From contig JAFRWU010000003.1 of assembly GCA_017441705.1 (NCBI GenBank), positions 1 to 47,543 on the forward strand: 47,543 nucleotides of DNA, given 5' to 3'. This stretch comes from Clostridia bacterium (lineage in GTDB: Bacteria > Bacillota > Clostridia > Oscillospirales > QAMX01). The notes under the pieces were generated by a model. It was not told the DNA's origin. It saw only the letters and a list, made by a program, of their open reading frames with translations, and searched no databases. Below, piece by piece: positions 15,609-24,269 of the stretch (position 1 is its first letter; each line of letters opens with the position of its first letter). The position numbers were made by a program, and so were the translations under genes.

Positions 15609-16303
15609 CACCTTGCGTCGAATTCCCGGAGCGCCTCCGGATCGGGGATCAGGATCCTTTTCCCTTCGCGGCGGATCAGACCGTTCTCCTCCATTTCGTC
15701 CAGCGCCCGGTAGAGCGACGCCCTTCCCATGTTCAGCGTGTCCGCAAGAGCCGAATAACTGACCGCGAGCCGGAGGACATATCCCTCTTCCTCGCGGCGG
15801 GCGTTTTTCAGGAGATAATTCCGCAGCGTCCCGCCGGTGGAGGGGGTCGTGAGCGAGCGGATCTTTTCGTTCAGGAAACGCACCCGCTCCGAAAGAAAGA
15901 CGATATAGTTTTCCGCAACCGCGGGATCTTCAACCAGAAGCCGTGCAAGAAGCGCCTGCGGCAGGAAAAGCACGCGGCACCGCGTCTCGGCGGTGAGGCG
16001 CGTCGCATAATCCTCCTCGGGGGAAAAGACCGCCGCGGCGCCGAAGGGATCGCCCTTCGAAAGCGTGCGCATCCGGTAGCGCGGCGCGCTGCCGCCCGAA
16101 ACGCGGATCCGGCCGGAAAGCACCAGTCCCACCGCGCGGGCAAAATGCGCCGAATCAAAGACCGTCTCCCCTTTTTCATAGCTCCCGACCCTTGCCAGGG
16201 GATCGGAAAGCGCGCCGGAAACCGTTTCGTCTTTGGCGTTCCGGAAGAGAAAGGAGGAGCGCACGAGTTCCTTTTCGTCGGCTTTCAACTCCATGGGATC
16301 CAT
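15608..16303 (-). CDS. Crp/Fnr family transcriptional regulator
   Basis: A 231-residue regulator: N-terminal cyclic-nucleotide-binding-like beta roll, long dimer helix (about 125-150) and C-terminal winged helix (YSALADTLNMGRASLYRALDEME). No CxxxC cluster of FNR type is seen, so it is not an obvious oxygen sensor. The ATG at 16303 is chosen because AGGAGG lies 6 nt upstream; the frame continues to 16372 without another site. Its promoter is consensus and carries an 18-bp palindrome over the start site, so it very likely represses itself. The ABC importer genes directly downstream are its probable targets. Confidence 0.9.
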   Translation of the reverse strand: MDPMELKADEKELVRSSFLFRNAKDETVSGALSDPLARVGSYEKGETVFDSAHFARAVGLVLSGRIRVSGGSAPRYRMRTLSKGDPFGAAAVFSPEEDYATRLTAETRCRVLFLPQALLARLLVEDPAVAENYIVFLSERVRFLNEKIRSLTTPSTGGTLRNYLLKNARREEEGYVLRLAVSYSALADTLNMGRASLYRALDEMEENGLIRREGKRILIPDPEALREFDAR

Positions 16304-16318
16304 GGTCGCCCTCCTATT

Positions 16319-16336
16319 CTGTCTCATTTGATACAG
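16319..16336. promoter_or_regulatory. Operator candidate for the Crp/Fnr-type regulator
   Basis: CTGTCTCATTTGATACAG is a near-perfect palindrome: 7-bp arms with one mismatch around ATTT. It covers about +1 to +18 of the regulator's own transcript, between the promoter and ribosome site. Arm length and spacing fit the Crp/Fnr family (FNR box TTGAT-N4-ATCAA is similar), so autorepression is expected. Confidence 0.6.
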
Positions 16337-16343
16337 CTTTATC

Positions 16344-16372
16344 ATTATACGTCGGTTTCTCGTTTTTGTCAA
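16344..16372 (-). promoter_or_regulatory. Consensus SigA promoter of the Crp/Fnr-type gene
   Basis: On the minus strand TTGACA (16367-16372), exactly 17 bp, then TATAAT (16344-16349): all twelve bases match the consensus. Such a strong promoter would need repression, in keeping with the palindrome just downstream. Confidence 0.9.
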
Positions 16373-16400
16373 GCGTTTTTTTGTCGCCCACCGGAGGCGA

Positions 16401-16437
16401 AAAGATCCGCCCGTCCTTCCCGGACGGGCGGATCTTT
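16401..16437 (-). terminator. Terminator of the GH9 gene
   Basis: AAAGATCCGCCCGTCC (16401-16416) pairs with GGACGGGCGGATCTTT (16422-16437), a 16-bp perfect stem. It lies 17 bp past the GH9 stop and 29 bp ahead of the next gene's promoter, with T runs on both strands. Confidence 0.9.
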
Positions 16438-16453
16438 CTTTTCCGTGAACGGC

Positions 16454-18799
16454 TTACTTTCTCGCCGCGAGATAGCCCCACTGGTAGGCGTTGGGTCCGA
16501 TGGATTCCTGGACGGTGTATTCGGTCTGGCTGGGATAACGGTACACGTCGAGGTAGCTCTCGGCGCCCGGCCAGACGAAGGCGCCGGGGAAGATGTTGTC
16601 CTCCCGGAGCATGCGGATCATCTCGCCGCTCGGGAAGCCCCATCCGTACGGTCCGAAGACCGTGATGCCGTCGGGCGCTTCCTGACCGGTGATGCGGCTG
16701 TCATGATGCAGGACGTTTTCCGGGCAGCGCAGGCCGACGCCGGTGGTGTAGCAGAGGTTGATGGGGTTGGCGCCCGCGGCAAACTGCGCCGCGTCGATGG
16801 CGGCGGCGAGATACTTTTCCTCGCCGGTGAGGTAGTGGGCCCTGATAAGCTCCACGTTGTGGGGGATGGTATAAAAGCTGGAATAGGGACCGACGCGGGT
16901 CATCTGCGGATCGCCGGTGGTCAGGCGGAAGGGGGTGGTCTCTCCGCAGGCGACCGCCCGGTCGGCGGCGGCGAGGATGGACGCGCGGCATTCCTTCTTC
17001 AGCGCCTCGTCGCCCATGCCCTCGGGCAGGGTGGCGTAGACAAAGGACGCTTCGTAATTCATCGGGGAGCGCAGCTCGTGATAGAGCCTGTCGCAGTCCT
17101 CTCTGCCGGTGAGACGGAAGAGATCGGCGGCGGCCAGTTCCCGCTGGATCTTCAGGCGCATGTTCGCCATGCGGGTCCACTTGTGCCACTCCTTCGCGTA
17201 TTTTTCGGCGTAGTCCTTTTCCGCCCAGTCAAAGGCGCGGACCGCCGATTCTTCGTAGACTTCGGAAAGCGCCTTGTCGCTCGCCCGGAGCGCATAGGCC
17301 ATGCGCGCCGCGCACGCCGCGTAGAACCAGGACGCCCAGAAATCGGGCTTGTAGGCGTAGGTCTTCCAGCTGTCCTGCCAGGCGCACTGGCCGATGATGG
17401 GATGCTCCTCCTGCTCCGCGCCTCCGCGGACGCCGCCTTCCGGCGTCTGCAGACGGCGGTAGAAATCCAGGTTGTACATGCCCTCGTTCAGGATGTCGGC
17501 CACGCCGTTGCCGCTTTCGGGAAGCGGGAGCTTCAGCTCGTCGAAATACGCAGGGAACATCAGATAGAGCTCCTCGCCCATCAGCGTGGCGTGAAGATGC
17601 TGGATCCTTCTGTCCCAGTCGCAGGCGTCGAAGTAGCCGCCCCAGGCGTTTTCCACCACGATATCGGTGCCCTTGCGCACCAGGTTCCCGAAGTTGCCGT
17701 TGTCGGTGCCGTAGGCGTTCATGCCGTTTCCGCTTTCAAAAATGGTGGATTCACTGTGATAGACCTTCTTGCCGTCGTCAGGATGGTAGGCGCGGGGTCT
17801 GCGGAAGCGGGTATAGGGTTCCTTGTTTTCGATGCCGCTTCTCTGACAGAAGAGGCCGTTCATGCTGGCCCTGAAGCCGCGGAGCCAGCTTCCCTCCCGG
17901 TCGATGACGAAGGGGAAGGAGGTGCCGAGCTCGGGCACCATCACGCGGTATTTCCCCTCTTTCCGGAAATCGGAGAAGTTCATCTCGTAGACAGCGCTGC
18001 CGCCGGTGACCGCCGCGCCGCCGATCATGGCGGGGCTCGCGTCGTGCTGCAGCGTGACCTCTCCCTCATAGACGGGGCTGCCCGCCTCGTCCAGAAGGAA
18101 GAAGCGCTTCACGCCGTCGTAGCTCGCGCCTCCTCCGAGGCCCATCCACTGAGAAAGATAGGCTCTCTTGACCGGGTCGTCCGGGCGGAAGCCCACCTGC
18201 GAGACGTGGACCGCTTCGGAGAAGGTCGTTTTGGGATCAAAGACGAACGCGACCGTTTCCTTGTCGAAGAGTCCCTTCGGGAAGGAAAGGGAGATGGTTT
18301 CCCCGGGAGCGAAGACTTCCCCGCACACGAGATAGATCACGTGCAGGCAGGTCTCTCTCCGGTGGGTGTCGATATACTCGCCGGGGTCGGTCAGATGGAC
18401 CAGCGGATCGCCGAAAAGCGAATCGCGCCGGTCTGCGTAATCGTCGGGCTTGGATTTGCGCCAGACCTTTTCCGGCGCTTTGCCGTTGACCAGATAGCTC
18501 GCGGGATCATCGGCCTTTTGAAGGTCCAGCTTGTCGCCCTTGACCTCCTCCAGGGGGAAGCGCTTGTCGCCGAAGCGGGGATCGGGCACCTTGATGCCGA
18601 TCCGTTCGCCGTTCTTCCGGATCCAGACGAGATAGGGAACGCGCTTGTCCTCCTCCAGCGTCTCGCCCTCCTCCGGCACGTAGGGGATCTGAACGCCGCC
18701 TTCGATCCAGCCCTCCTTGACGGTCAGGGCCAGGATGCCGGGAGCCGCCACACTGACGCCGCGGAGCTCCGGTTCTGGCGTATTCCGGGAAACATGCAT
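16454..18799 (-). CDS. Glycoside hydrolase family 9 enzyme, cytoplasmic
   Basis: A 781-residue protein. Residues 1 to about 190 are a beta-rich region I do not recognise. About 195-300 is a GH9 N-terminal Ig-like domain (VHVSQVGFRPDDPVKRAYLS). About 300-781 is the (alpha/alpha)6 barrel. GGYFDACDWDRR gives the catalytic Asp pair (Asp391, Asp394), and TEYTVQESIGPNAY near the C-terminus holds the acid Glu (760 or 765). There is no signal peptide, so it should act on imported oligosaccharides such as cello-, xylogluco- or chito-oligomers rather than polymer; the exact bond is unknown. The ATG follows AAGGAG. It is a single-gene transcript with its own promoter and terminator. Confidence 0.88.
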   Translation of the reverse strand: MHVSRNTPEPELRGVSVAAPGILALTVKEGWIEGGVQIPYVPEEGETLEEDKRVPYLVWIRKNGERIGIKVPDPRFGDKRFPLEEVKGDKLDLQKADDPASYLVNGKAPEKVWRKSKPDDYADRRDSLFGDPLVHLTDPGEYIDTHRRETCLHVIYLVCGEVFAPGETISLSFPKGLFDKETVAFVFDPKTTFSEAVHVSQVGFRPDDPVKRAYLSQWMGLGGGASYDGVKRFFLLDEAGSPVYEGEVTLQHDASPAMIGGAAVTGGSAVYEMNFSDFRKEGKYRVMVPELGTSFPFVIDREGSWLRGFRASMNGLFCQRSGIENKEPYTRFRRPRAYHPDDGKKVYHSESTIFESGNGMNAYGTDNGNFGNLVRKGTDIVVENAWGGYFDACDWDRRIQHLHATLMGEELYLMFPAYFDELKLPLPESGNGVADILNEGMYNLDFYRRLQTPEGGVRGGAEQEEHPIIGQCAWQDSWKTYAYKPDFWASWFYAACAARMAYALRASDKALSEVYEESAVRAFDWAEKDYAEKYAKEWHKWTRMANMRLKIQRELAAADLFRLTGREDCDRLYHELRSPMNYEASFVYATLPEGMGDEALKKECRASILAAADRAVACGETTPFRLTTGDPQMTRVGPYSSFYTIPHNVELIRAHYLTGEEKYLAAAIDAAQFAAGANPINLCYTTGVGLRCPENVLHHDSRITGQEAPDGITVFGPYGWGFPSGEMIRMLREDNIFPGAFVWPGAESYLDVYRYPSQTEYTVQESIGPNAYQWGYLAARK

Positions 18800-18833
18800 C
18801 TTCTACACTCTCCTTCTTTGGTTTGTTTTCTTT

Positions 18834-18862
18834 ATCTTATCATAAACCGGCGCGGGGCTCAA
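18834..18862 (-). promoter_or_regulatory. Promoter of the GH9 gene
   Basis: On the minus strand TTGAGC (18857-18862), 17 bp, TAAGAT (18834-18839), about 35 bp before the ATG. It is back to back with the radical SAM gene promoter. Confidence 0.65.
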
Positions 18863-18890
18863 CCGTTTTTTCGGGGAAGGCGAAGACGGT

Positions 18891-18919
18891 TTGACAGGAA
18901 ACGGCCGATCTGTTATGAT
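18891..18919 (+). promoter_or_regulatory. SigA promoter of the radical SAM gene
   Basis: TTGACA (18891-18896), a 17-bp spacer and TATGAT (18914-18919), about 45 bp before the GTG start. Confidence 0.85.
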
Positions 18920-18963
18920 GAGGAAAAGCGGCGTGGAAACGCGGTGGAGAAGGGGGCGGCGGC

Positions 18964-19839
18964 GTGCGGTTTTTGTCCGATTATCTGAAGGAAACCTACG
19001 GGGAAAAGATCTACAAGATCGCCCTGACCTCCGGCTGCACCTGCCCGAACCGGGACGGGACCGCGGGGACCGGCGGCTGCGCCTTCTGCTCCGAAGGAGG
19101 GTCGGGCGATTTCGCGGCCCCTCTTCTCCCCCTTGAAGAGCAGATCGAAAGAGCCGAGGCCCTGATCCGGCCGAAGACCGGCGCGCGCCGGTTTATCGCC
19201 TATTACCAATCCTTCACCAACACCTACGGCGACGTGAAAAGGCTCGCTTCCCTGTATGAGGAAACGGCCCGTCGGGACGACGTGGCGATCCTTTCTCTGG
19301 GGACCCGTCCCGACTGCCTCGGTCCCGAGGTGATGGACATGCTCCGCGGGCTCCGGAAGATCAAGCCGCTCTGGGTGGAGCTGGGACTGCAGACGGTCCA
19401 CGACGGGACCGCGGAGGCTTTTCACCGCGGATATCCGTTTGCGGTTTTCCGGGAGGGGTACGCCCGGCTGAAGGAAGCCGGGATCACGGTCGTGGTCCAT
19501 ATGATCTTCGGTCTTCCCGGCGAGACGAAGGAAATGATGCTGGAGTCCGTACGCACCCTCGCCTCCCTCGACCCGCCGCCCGACGGGGTCAAGCTTCAGA
19601 TGCTTCATATCCTACGGGGCACGGAGCTCGGCGCCCTTTACGAAAAAGAACCCTGGCCGATGCTGTCCCTCGAGGAATACGCCGGTCTGATCGCCGAAAG
19701 CCTCCGGATCCTCCCGGAGGAGACCGTGATCCACCGCATGACCGGAGACGGGCCGGGGAAGCTGCTTCTCGCGCCGGAATGGACGCGGAACAAGAAGCGC
19801 GTCCTGAACGCGATCCGACGGAAGGCGGGACTGGTCTGA
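18964..19839 (+). CDS. TIGR01212-type (YhcC-like) radical SAM protein
   Basis: A 291-residue radical S-adenosylmethionine protein. The cluster is CTCPNRDGTAGTGGCAFC: not the usual CxxxCxxC but the wide-spaced pattern of the YhcC family, followed by EGGSGDF. GRPDC-type (LGTRPDCL) and MIFGLPGET segments also match. The start is GTG, 3 codons into a G-rich purine run that serves as ribosome site. The family's substrate is not established; a role in nucleic acid or tRNA modification is often proposed. It is not a sulfatase maturase (no SPASM domain). Confidence 0.88.
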   Translation: MRFLSDYLKETYGEKIYKIALTSGCTCPNRDGTAGTGGCAFCSEGGSGDFAAPLLPLEEQIERAEALIRPKTGARRFIAYYQSFTNTYGDVKRLASLYEETARRDDVAILSLGTRPDCLGPEVMDMLRGLRKIKPLWVELGLQTVHDGTAEAFHRGYPFAVFREGYARLKEAGITVVVHMIFGLPGETKEMMLESVRTLASLDPPPDGVKLQMLHILRGTELGALYEKEPWPMLSLEEYAGLIAESLRILPEETVIHRMTGDGPGKLLLAPEWTRNKKRVLNAIRRKAGLV

Positions 19840-19910
19840 TCCCGGCTCCGTCTTGCTTTTCAAGGCGGGATATGATACAGATAAAAAAACTGAAAGGAGC
19901 TTGTGGAACG

Positions 19911-21080
19911 ATGTCGACGGTGAAAGATCTGGATCTTCTTCTGGAGGATTTCGCAAAGAACCGCGTACCCGGATGCGCCTGCATCGTCATGAAGGACGGC
20001 GAAACGCTTTACGAGGGGTACAAGGGGCTGATGGACGCGGAGAACGGCCGGAAGACCGGCGAGGAAACGCTCTACCGGCTTTTCAGCATGACCAAGGTGA
20101 TCGTGTGCGCGGGCGCCCTGATCCTCTTCGAGCGCGGCGGGTTCGCCCTGAACGATCCCTACTCCGACTATTATCCGGAGTACAAAAACACGCAGACGGC
20201 CGAGCTTCTCGGGAACGGCTCCTGGAGGATCCGCCCCGCAAAGCGTCCGATCCGCGTGAAGGACGTCTTCAACATGGCCTGCGGCCTTCCCTACCCCTCC
20301 GCGCTCTCGGATCATCCGACCGACAAGGCGATGAACGAAGCGCGCGCGAGGCTGGACAGGGAGAAGGGCGGAAGGTATACTCTGCAGGACGACGTCCGCG
20401 CCATGGGAAGCGTGCCGGTCCGTTTCGATCCGGGCGAGCACTGGCTTTACGGCTTCGGTCACGAGATGGTGGCGGCCCTGATCGAAAAATGCTCCGGCAT
20501 GACCGTGGGCGAATTCCTGAAGAAGGAGATCTTCGATCCCTTGGGCATGACGCATACCGCCTACCGCTTCCGCGAGGGAGAACGGGAAAAGATGGCCGTC
20601 CTCTACCGGATCGGGGAGGACGGAAGCTATGAGCCGATGCAGGGCCGGATGGACGCCCGGCACGAGCCGGACGCCGTCTACGAGGGCGGCGGCGCGGGTC
20701 TTTTCTCCAATCTTCGCGATTACGCGGTGTTCACCCAGATGCTGGCGAACGGCGGCGTCTGGAAGGGGACGCGGATCCTCGGGCGGAACACGATCGACCT
20801 GTTCCGCACCAACATGCTGAACGAGACCCAGCTTTCGGAATTCCGGAACACCTATCTGGACGGCTACGGATACGGTCTCGGCGTGCGCACCATGATGGAT
20901 ATCGGCGGGGTCGGCAATTCCACCCCCGGCGAGTTCGGATGGACCGGCGCGGCGGGCACCTGGACCTCGATCGATCCCAAAAACCGCTTTTCGGTGGTCT
21001 ACATGCACAACACCTTCCCCAACCATGAGGAATACCATCACATGCGCGTGCGCGCCGCCGCCTACGGGCTTCTGGAATGA
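19911..21080 (+). CDS. Serine hydrolase, beta-lactamase class C/esterase type
   Basis: A 389-residue protein of the beta-lactamase/EstB family. SMTK (Ser59 to Lys62) is the nucleophile tetrad, Tyr180 lies in HWLYGFG, and GWTGAAGT near the C-terminus corresponds to the KTG strand. No signal peptide is present, so it is more likely an intracellular esterase or peptidase than a drug-resistance enzyme. ATG 19911 is preceded by AAAGGAG; the frame extends back to 19779 only through the neighbour's coding region. It stands alone between the radical SAM gene and a convergent operon. Confidence 0.9.
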   Translation: MSTVKDLDLLLEDFAKNRVPGCACIVMKDGETLYEGYKGLMDAENGRKTGEETLYRLFSMTKVIVCAGALILFERGGFALNDPYSDYYPEYKNTQTAELLGNGSWRIRPAKRPIRVKDVFNMACGLPYPSALSDHPTDKAMNEARARLDREKGGRYTLQDDVRAMGSVPVRFDPGEHWLYGFGHEMVAALIEKCSGMTVGEFLKKEIFDPLGMTHTAYRFREGEREKMAVLYRIGEDGSYEPMQGRMDARHEPDAVYEGGGAGLFSNLRDYAVFTQMLANGGVWKGTRILGRNTIDLFRTNMLNETQLSEFRNTYLDGYGYGLGVRTMMDIGGVGNSTPGEFGWTGAAGTWTSIDPKNRFSVVYMHNTFPNHEEYHHMRVRAAAYGLLE

Positions 21081-21124
21081 CGGCGCGGGAAACCCGCCTT
21101 CCCCCGCGGCGCAGCGAAAAACAA

Positions 21125-21154
21125 AAAGGCCTCGTCCCGAAGGATGAGGTCTTT
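21125..21154. terminator. Bidirectional terminator
   Basis: A 13-bp stem with one wobble pair (21125-21137 with 21142-21154) around CGAA, with A and T runs on both sides. It separates the serine hydrolase gene from the convergent YwaF-like gene. Confidence 0.8.
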
Positions 21155-21175
21155 CCTTTTGTCCGGATCCCGCCG

Positions 21176-21955
21176 TCAGGCGCGGGATCTCTTCCGGTTC
21201 CAGGCCCAGAAGGGCAGGAAGATCAGAAACCCGCCGAGGACCACCACGGGGATGTAGAGCGCGGTGGAGACGTACCAGCCCGCCGCCCTGGAGATGTCCT
21301 TGAACACGATGAGGGAGGAATTGGCCGGCCCGACGAAGAACATGTTCATCGTGCCGCCCGACGCCTTCCAGAAAGCCAGGTTGAGGAGGAACGCCGCGAG
21401 GCACAGGGCGAGGAGCGTGATGCTCGCGCTCCCGAAATCCTTCATCCGCTTTTCGGTCTGGCCGGAAAGGCCCAGATAAAGGCCGACAAAGACCAGCGTC
21501 AGATGCCACAGGAAGGAATGCAGGGTCAGGGTGAGATAGGGATATACCATGCCGGACGGTTCGAAATACGCCGACACGCCGCCCAGGAGATTGTAGATCA
21601 TCATGAAGTGGTACATCCCCCGCCTGACCGGGCCGTTTTTCAGGAAGGGACCGATCAGAAGGAAGTACATCGGGACGCTGCACATCTGGAACGGGAAGAT
21701 CCACCACTGATAAGTCCCGTGCCCGATGTAGAAGAAGTAGAAGAGCTGCTTGTAGATCTCGGTGACGAAGAGGAACAGGCCGCAGGAGAAAAGCAGGATC
21801 CGGCTCCCCCTGTCCCCGAGCTTCCGGAGCTTCCACGCGGCGAAAATGACCGCGAGGAAGCCTACGATGAAAAACGTCAGGTGGAACGGGCCATAGGCTT
21901 TCGGCGTCTCCATCGGGACCGCCGTCTTTTCCATGAGGTCATACATCCAATCCAT
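21176..21955 (-). CDS. YwaF-like (TIGR02206) integral membrane protein
   Basis: A 259-residue membrane protein with about seven helices. FPFQMCSVPMYFL and the early TVP/HLTFF segment match the YwaF/TIGR02206 family, whose function is not established. It starts 29 bp after the SGNH hydrolase stop with AAAGGGG before the ATG, so the two form an operon. The C-terminus is a basic cytoplasmic tail (WNRKRSRA). Confidence 0.8.
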   Translation of the reverse strand: MDWMYDLMEKTAVPMETPKAYGPFHLTFFIVGFLAVIFAAWKLRKLGDRGSRILLFSCGLFLFVTEIYKQLFYFFYIGHGTYQWWIFPFQMCSVPMYFLLIGPFLKNGPVRRGMYHFMMIYNLLGGVSAYFEPSGMVYPYLTLTLHSFLWHLTLVFVGLYLGLSGQTEKRMKDFGSASITLLALCLAAFLLNLAFWKASGGTMNMFFVGPANSSLIVFKDISRAAGWYVSTALYIPVVVLGGFLIFLPFWAWNRKRSRA

Positions 21956-21983
21956 ACTGTCTTTCCCCTTTCCCGCCGCGCCT

Positions 21984-22961
21984 TCAGAAGGCGACGCGGC
22001 CGTCTTTCAGAAGGATCCTCCACAGGTTTTCGGCAAAGAGCGAAAAGCCGTCGTCGTTCGGATGCACGGCGTCGGTGAAAAACGTCTTGTCCGCGGGGAT
22101 CAGAGAAGCGCCGTCCACCGGGAAAAAGCCGTGCTTTTCGGCCTCTCCGGCAATCAGGCGGCGAAACAGCGCGTGGTCGCCCGCCGGGCGCGTTTCCCCG
22201 TCGAACCGCGGCGTGGGCGTGATCGCGATCACGGGCTTCCCAGTGTAAAGAGACGCGAGGCGATCCATCGTCTCTTTCATCCGGCCGAGGAATTCGTCCC
22301 GGTCGTCGAAGCGGGAAAAATCGTTGGTCCCGAGCGCAAGAAAGACCGCGTCCGGATCAAAAGGCAGAGGCCTGATCGCGCCGGGGCGGAAAAAGTCGCC
22401 GCCGATCCCCTGGATCACGCTGTCCGCGTTGAAAAACAGGCTCGTCCTCCAGGCCCAGGAATTCACGTCGTAACGGGAATGCCACCCCTGCGTGAGCGAA
22501 TCGCCGATGAAAAGAAATCTCCGGTCGTACTTCTGCCGGACCGCGCTTTTCCCCTCCTCGATCTCCAGAAAGCGGAGCACGGCGTTTTCCCCGTGGCTTC
22601 CGAAGACCAGGGTCACCCGCCGGTTCCCCTTTCCGTTCCCCGCGGGCGAAAGGGCGCCGGGATCGATCACGGTATCCTCCCGCGGCGCAGGGGTCCATCT
22701 TTTGATCAGAACGCCGTCGATCAAAAGCTCCAGAGCCGATCCGCGCGCAAAGGCGAATCCGATCCTGCGGGCGTCGGTCACGAAGTCCAGCCGTACCCCG
22801 GTGGTCGCCCGGGTCGACTGCATGCCGTTCGGCCATGCGCGCGCCACTTCCCCGGTCTGCTCCTCGGTGCATTTGAAAAACGCGAGCCCTCCGTCTTCCT
22901 CCGCAAAAGCAAGCGCTCCGGCCGAAAGGCCCCGGATCTCCTCAGCAGTCAGTCGTTTCAC
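21984..22961 (-). CDS. SGNH/GDSL hydrolase with N-terminal beta-sandwich
   Basis: A 325-residue esterase. About the first 135 residues look like a beta-rich jelly roll. Then FIGDSLTQGW gives the catalytic Ser (155), FLALGTNDFSRFD the block III Asn, and DAVHPNDDG the Asp-His pair. This layout resembles carbohydrate acetylesterases (CE2-like), but the substrate is unproven. The start is GTG 22961, which has GAGGAAGAGGATCT in front; an upstream in-frame GTG at 22985 is possible. There is no signal peptide. It is the first gene of an operon with the YwaF-like protein. Confidence 0.85.
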   Translation of the reverse strand: MKRLTAEEIRGLSAGALAFAEEDGGLAFFKCTEEQTGEVARAWPNGMQSTRATTGVRLDFVTDARRIGFAFARGSALELLIDGVLIKRWTPAPREDTVIDPGALSPAGNGKGNRRVTLVFGSHGENAVLRFLEIEEGKSAVRQKYDRRFLFIGDSLTQGWHSRYDVNSWAWRTSLFFNADSVIQGIGGDFFRPGAIRPLPFDPDAVFLALGTNDFSRFDDRDEFLGRMKETMDRLASLYTGKPVIAITPTPRFDGETRPAGDHALFRRLIAGEAEKHGFFPVDGASLIPADKTFFTDAVHPNDDGFSLFAENLWRILLKDGRVAF

Positions 22962-23014
22962 AGATCCTCTTCCTCTTTTCCTCACTTTGTCCGGGCGATC
23001 GTCTCCCGTCCACG

Positions 23015-23038
23015 ATTATACACGAAACCCGCCGGAAA
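23015..23038 (-). promoter_or_regulatory. Promoter of the SGNH-YwaF operon
   Basis: On the minus strand TATAAT (23015-23020); 18 bp upstream a weak -35, CTGGCA. The -10 is consensus and lies about 55 bp before the GTG start. Confidence 0.55.
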
Positions 23039-23079
23039 TGCCAGAGGAGAAATCCTCCTCCGGGCGTTTTCGCACGGCG

Positions 23080-23108
23080 TTGTTTTTCCTTTTCGGATGT
23101 GATATACT
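23080..23108 (+). promoter_or_regulatory. Promoter of the UroD-like gene
   Basis: TTGTTT (23080-23085), 17 bp, TATACT (23103-23108), leaving a leader of about 75 nt before ATG 23188. Confidence 0.65.
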
Positions 23109-23187
23109 GTTTTCGAAAGAAAGGTCGTCTTCCGCCGGAGCGCCGTGCGCGAAGGGCGGATCTCAAAACCGGGACGGAGGGAAAAAC

Positions 23188-24243
23188 ATGCTGATCACAG
23201 AAGAACAGAAGAGACGCTACACCGCCTTCTGGAACCGCGAGCCTCTTGACCGCGCCTGCCTGTATCTCACTTCCTGGGACGGCAGCGCGCCCTTCCGCGC
23301 CCCGAAGGATCCGGAAGAGCAGTGGGGTGATCTGGCTTTCCGCGAGGAGCAGATCGTATACAACACCCTCCACACGCAATTCCACGCGGAGGGGTTCCCC
23401 TCGATCTTCACAAACTTCGGTCCCGGGAGCCTGGCCGCCTGCATCGGCGGGAGCTACAAATTCGCGCCGGCCACGGTGTGGTTTGAAAACGAGCCCTTTT
23501 TCGCCGCCGACTGGGAGACGAGACCGCCCGTCAAGCTCGATCGCGAAAGCAAAATGTTCCGGATGATCGAGGAGATGACCTCCCGCGAACTCCGCCACAA
23601 GGATCTCTTTATCACGTCCATCAGCGACATCGGCGGTACCTACGACGTCGTCGCTTCTCTGCGCGGCACGCAGAATCTGCTCTACGACATGTACGACGAT
23701 CCGGAGGAGGTCAAAAAGCTCCGGGACGAGATCGCGCCGATCTGGAAGGAATACTATCTGGAATACTCCTCCCTCCTTCTCCGGGAGCAGGGATGCATGT
23801 CGAGCTGGCAGCCGATCTGGTCGGACAAATCCTATTATCCCCTCCAGTGCGATTACAGCGCCATGATCTCCCCCGACATGTTCCGGGAATTCGTGCTTCC
23901 CGATCTCCGGGAGCAGACCGAGTATATGGACCGCTCCATTTACCATCTGGACGGCCCCGGCGAGATCCCCCATATCGATCTGATCCTCTCTCTGCCCCGT
24001 CTTTCGGCGATCCAGTGGGTGTCCGGCGCCGGCAACGCGCCGAATACCGATCCCTGCTGGTTCGACCTTCTCCGCCGCATCCAGAAGGCGGGAAAAGGCG
24101 TGATCCTTCTGGAGGTCGATCCCGCGGAGCTGGAGACGCTTTTCAAAAACATCAGCCAGAGGGGTCTTTACATCTGCGCCAACGTCCGGGACGCCCAGGA
24201 AGCCCGGGAAGTCGTCGAGATGGCGAAAAAACTGAATTTCTGA
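23188..24243 (+). CDS. Uroporphyrinogen decarboxylase-like (UroD superfamily) protein
   Basis: A 351-residue protein with a UroD-type TIM barrel. The family includes corrinoid or coenzyme-M methyltransferases as well as decarboxylases, and in Clostridia most members are not haem enzymes. The conserved GGTYDVVASLRGTQNLLYDMY and YHLDGPGEIPHIDLIL segments are seen; the His-x-Asp there could be metal- or substrate-binding. Databases often call such proteins trimethylamine corrinoid protein 2, without proof. GGAGG lies 7 nt before ATG 23188; the frame is open far upstream but has no start signal. No corrinoid protein gene is beside it. It is divergent from an SGNH-YwaF operon. Confidence 0.8.
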   Translation: MLITEEQKRRYTAFWNREPLDRACLYLTSWDGSAPFRAPKDPEEQWGDLAFREEQIVYNTLHTQFHAEGFPSIFTNFGPGSLAACIGGSYKFAPATVWFENEPFFAADWETRPPVKLDRESKMFRMIEEMTSRELRHKDLFITSISDIGGTYDVVASLRGTQNLLYDMYDDPEEVKKLRDEIAPIWKEYYLEYSSLLLREQGCMSSWQPIWSDKSYYPLQCDYSAMISPDMFREFVLPDLREQTEYMDRSIYHLDGPGEIPHIDLILSLPRLSAIQWVSGAGNAPNTDPCWFDLLRRIQKAGKGVILLEVDPAELETLFKNISQRGLYICANVRDAQEAREVVEMAKKLNF

Positions 24244-24269
24244 GGGCCCCTGTTCTCCTCTGCCGAAAG

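Noticed and set aside
16145-18988. A 947-codon open frame on the plus strand opposite the GH9 gene
   Set aside because: It is an antisense frame in high-GC DNA. It has no ribosome site, and the opposite frame has complete GH9 motifs, promoter and terminator.
18964-19839. Radical SAM protein as the sulfatase maturase for the Cys-type sulfatase
   Set aside because: It has the wide CxxC-x-x spacing and EGGSGDF of the YhcC type and no C-terminal SPASM Cys set, so it should not modify sulfatases.
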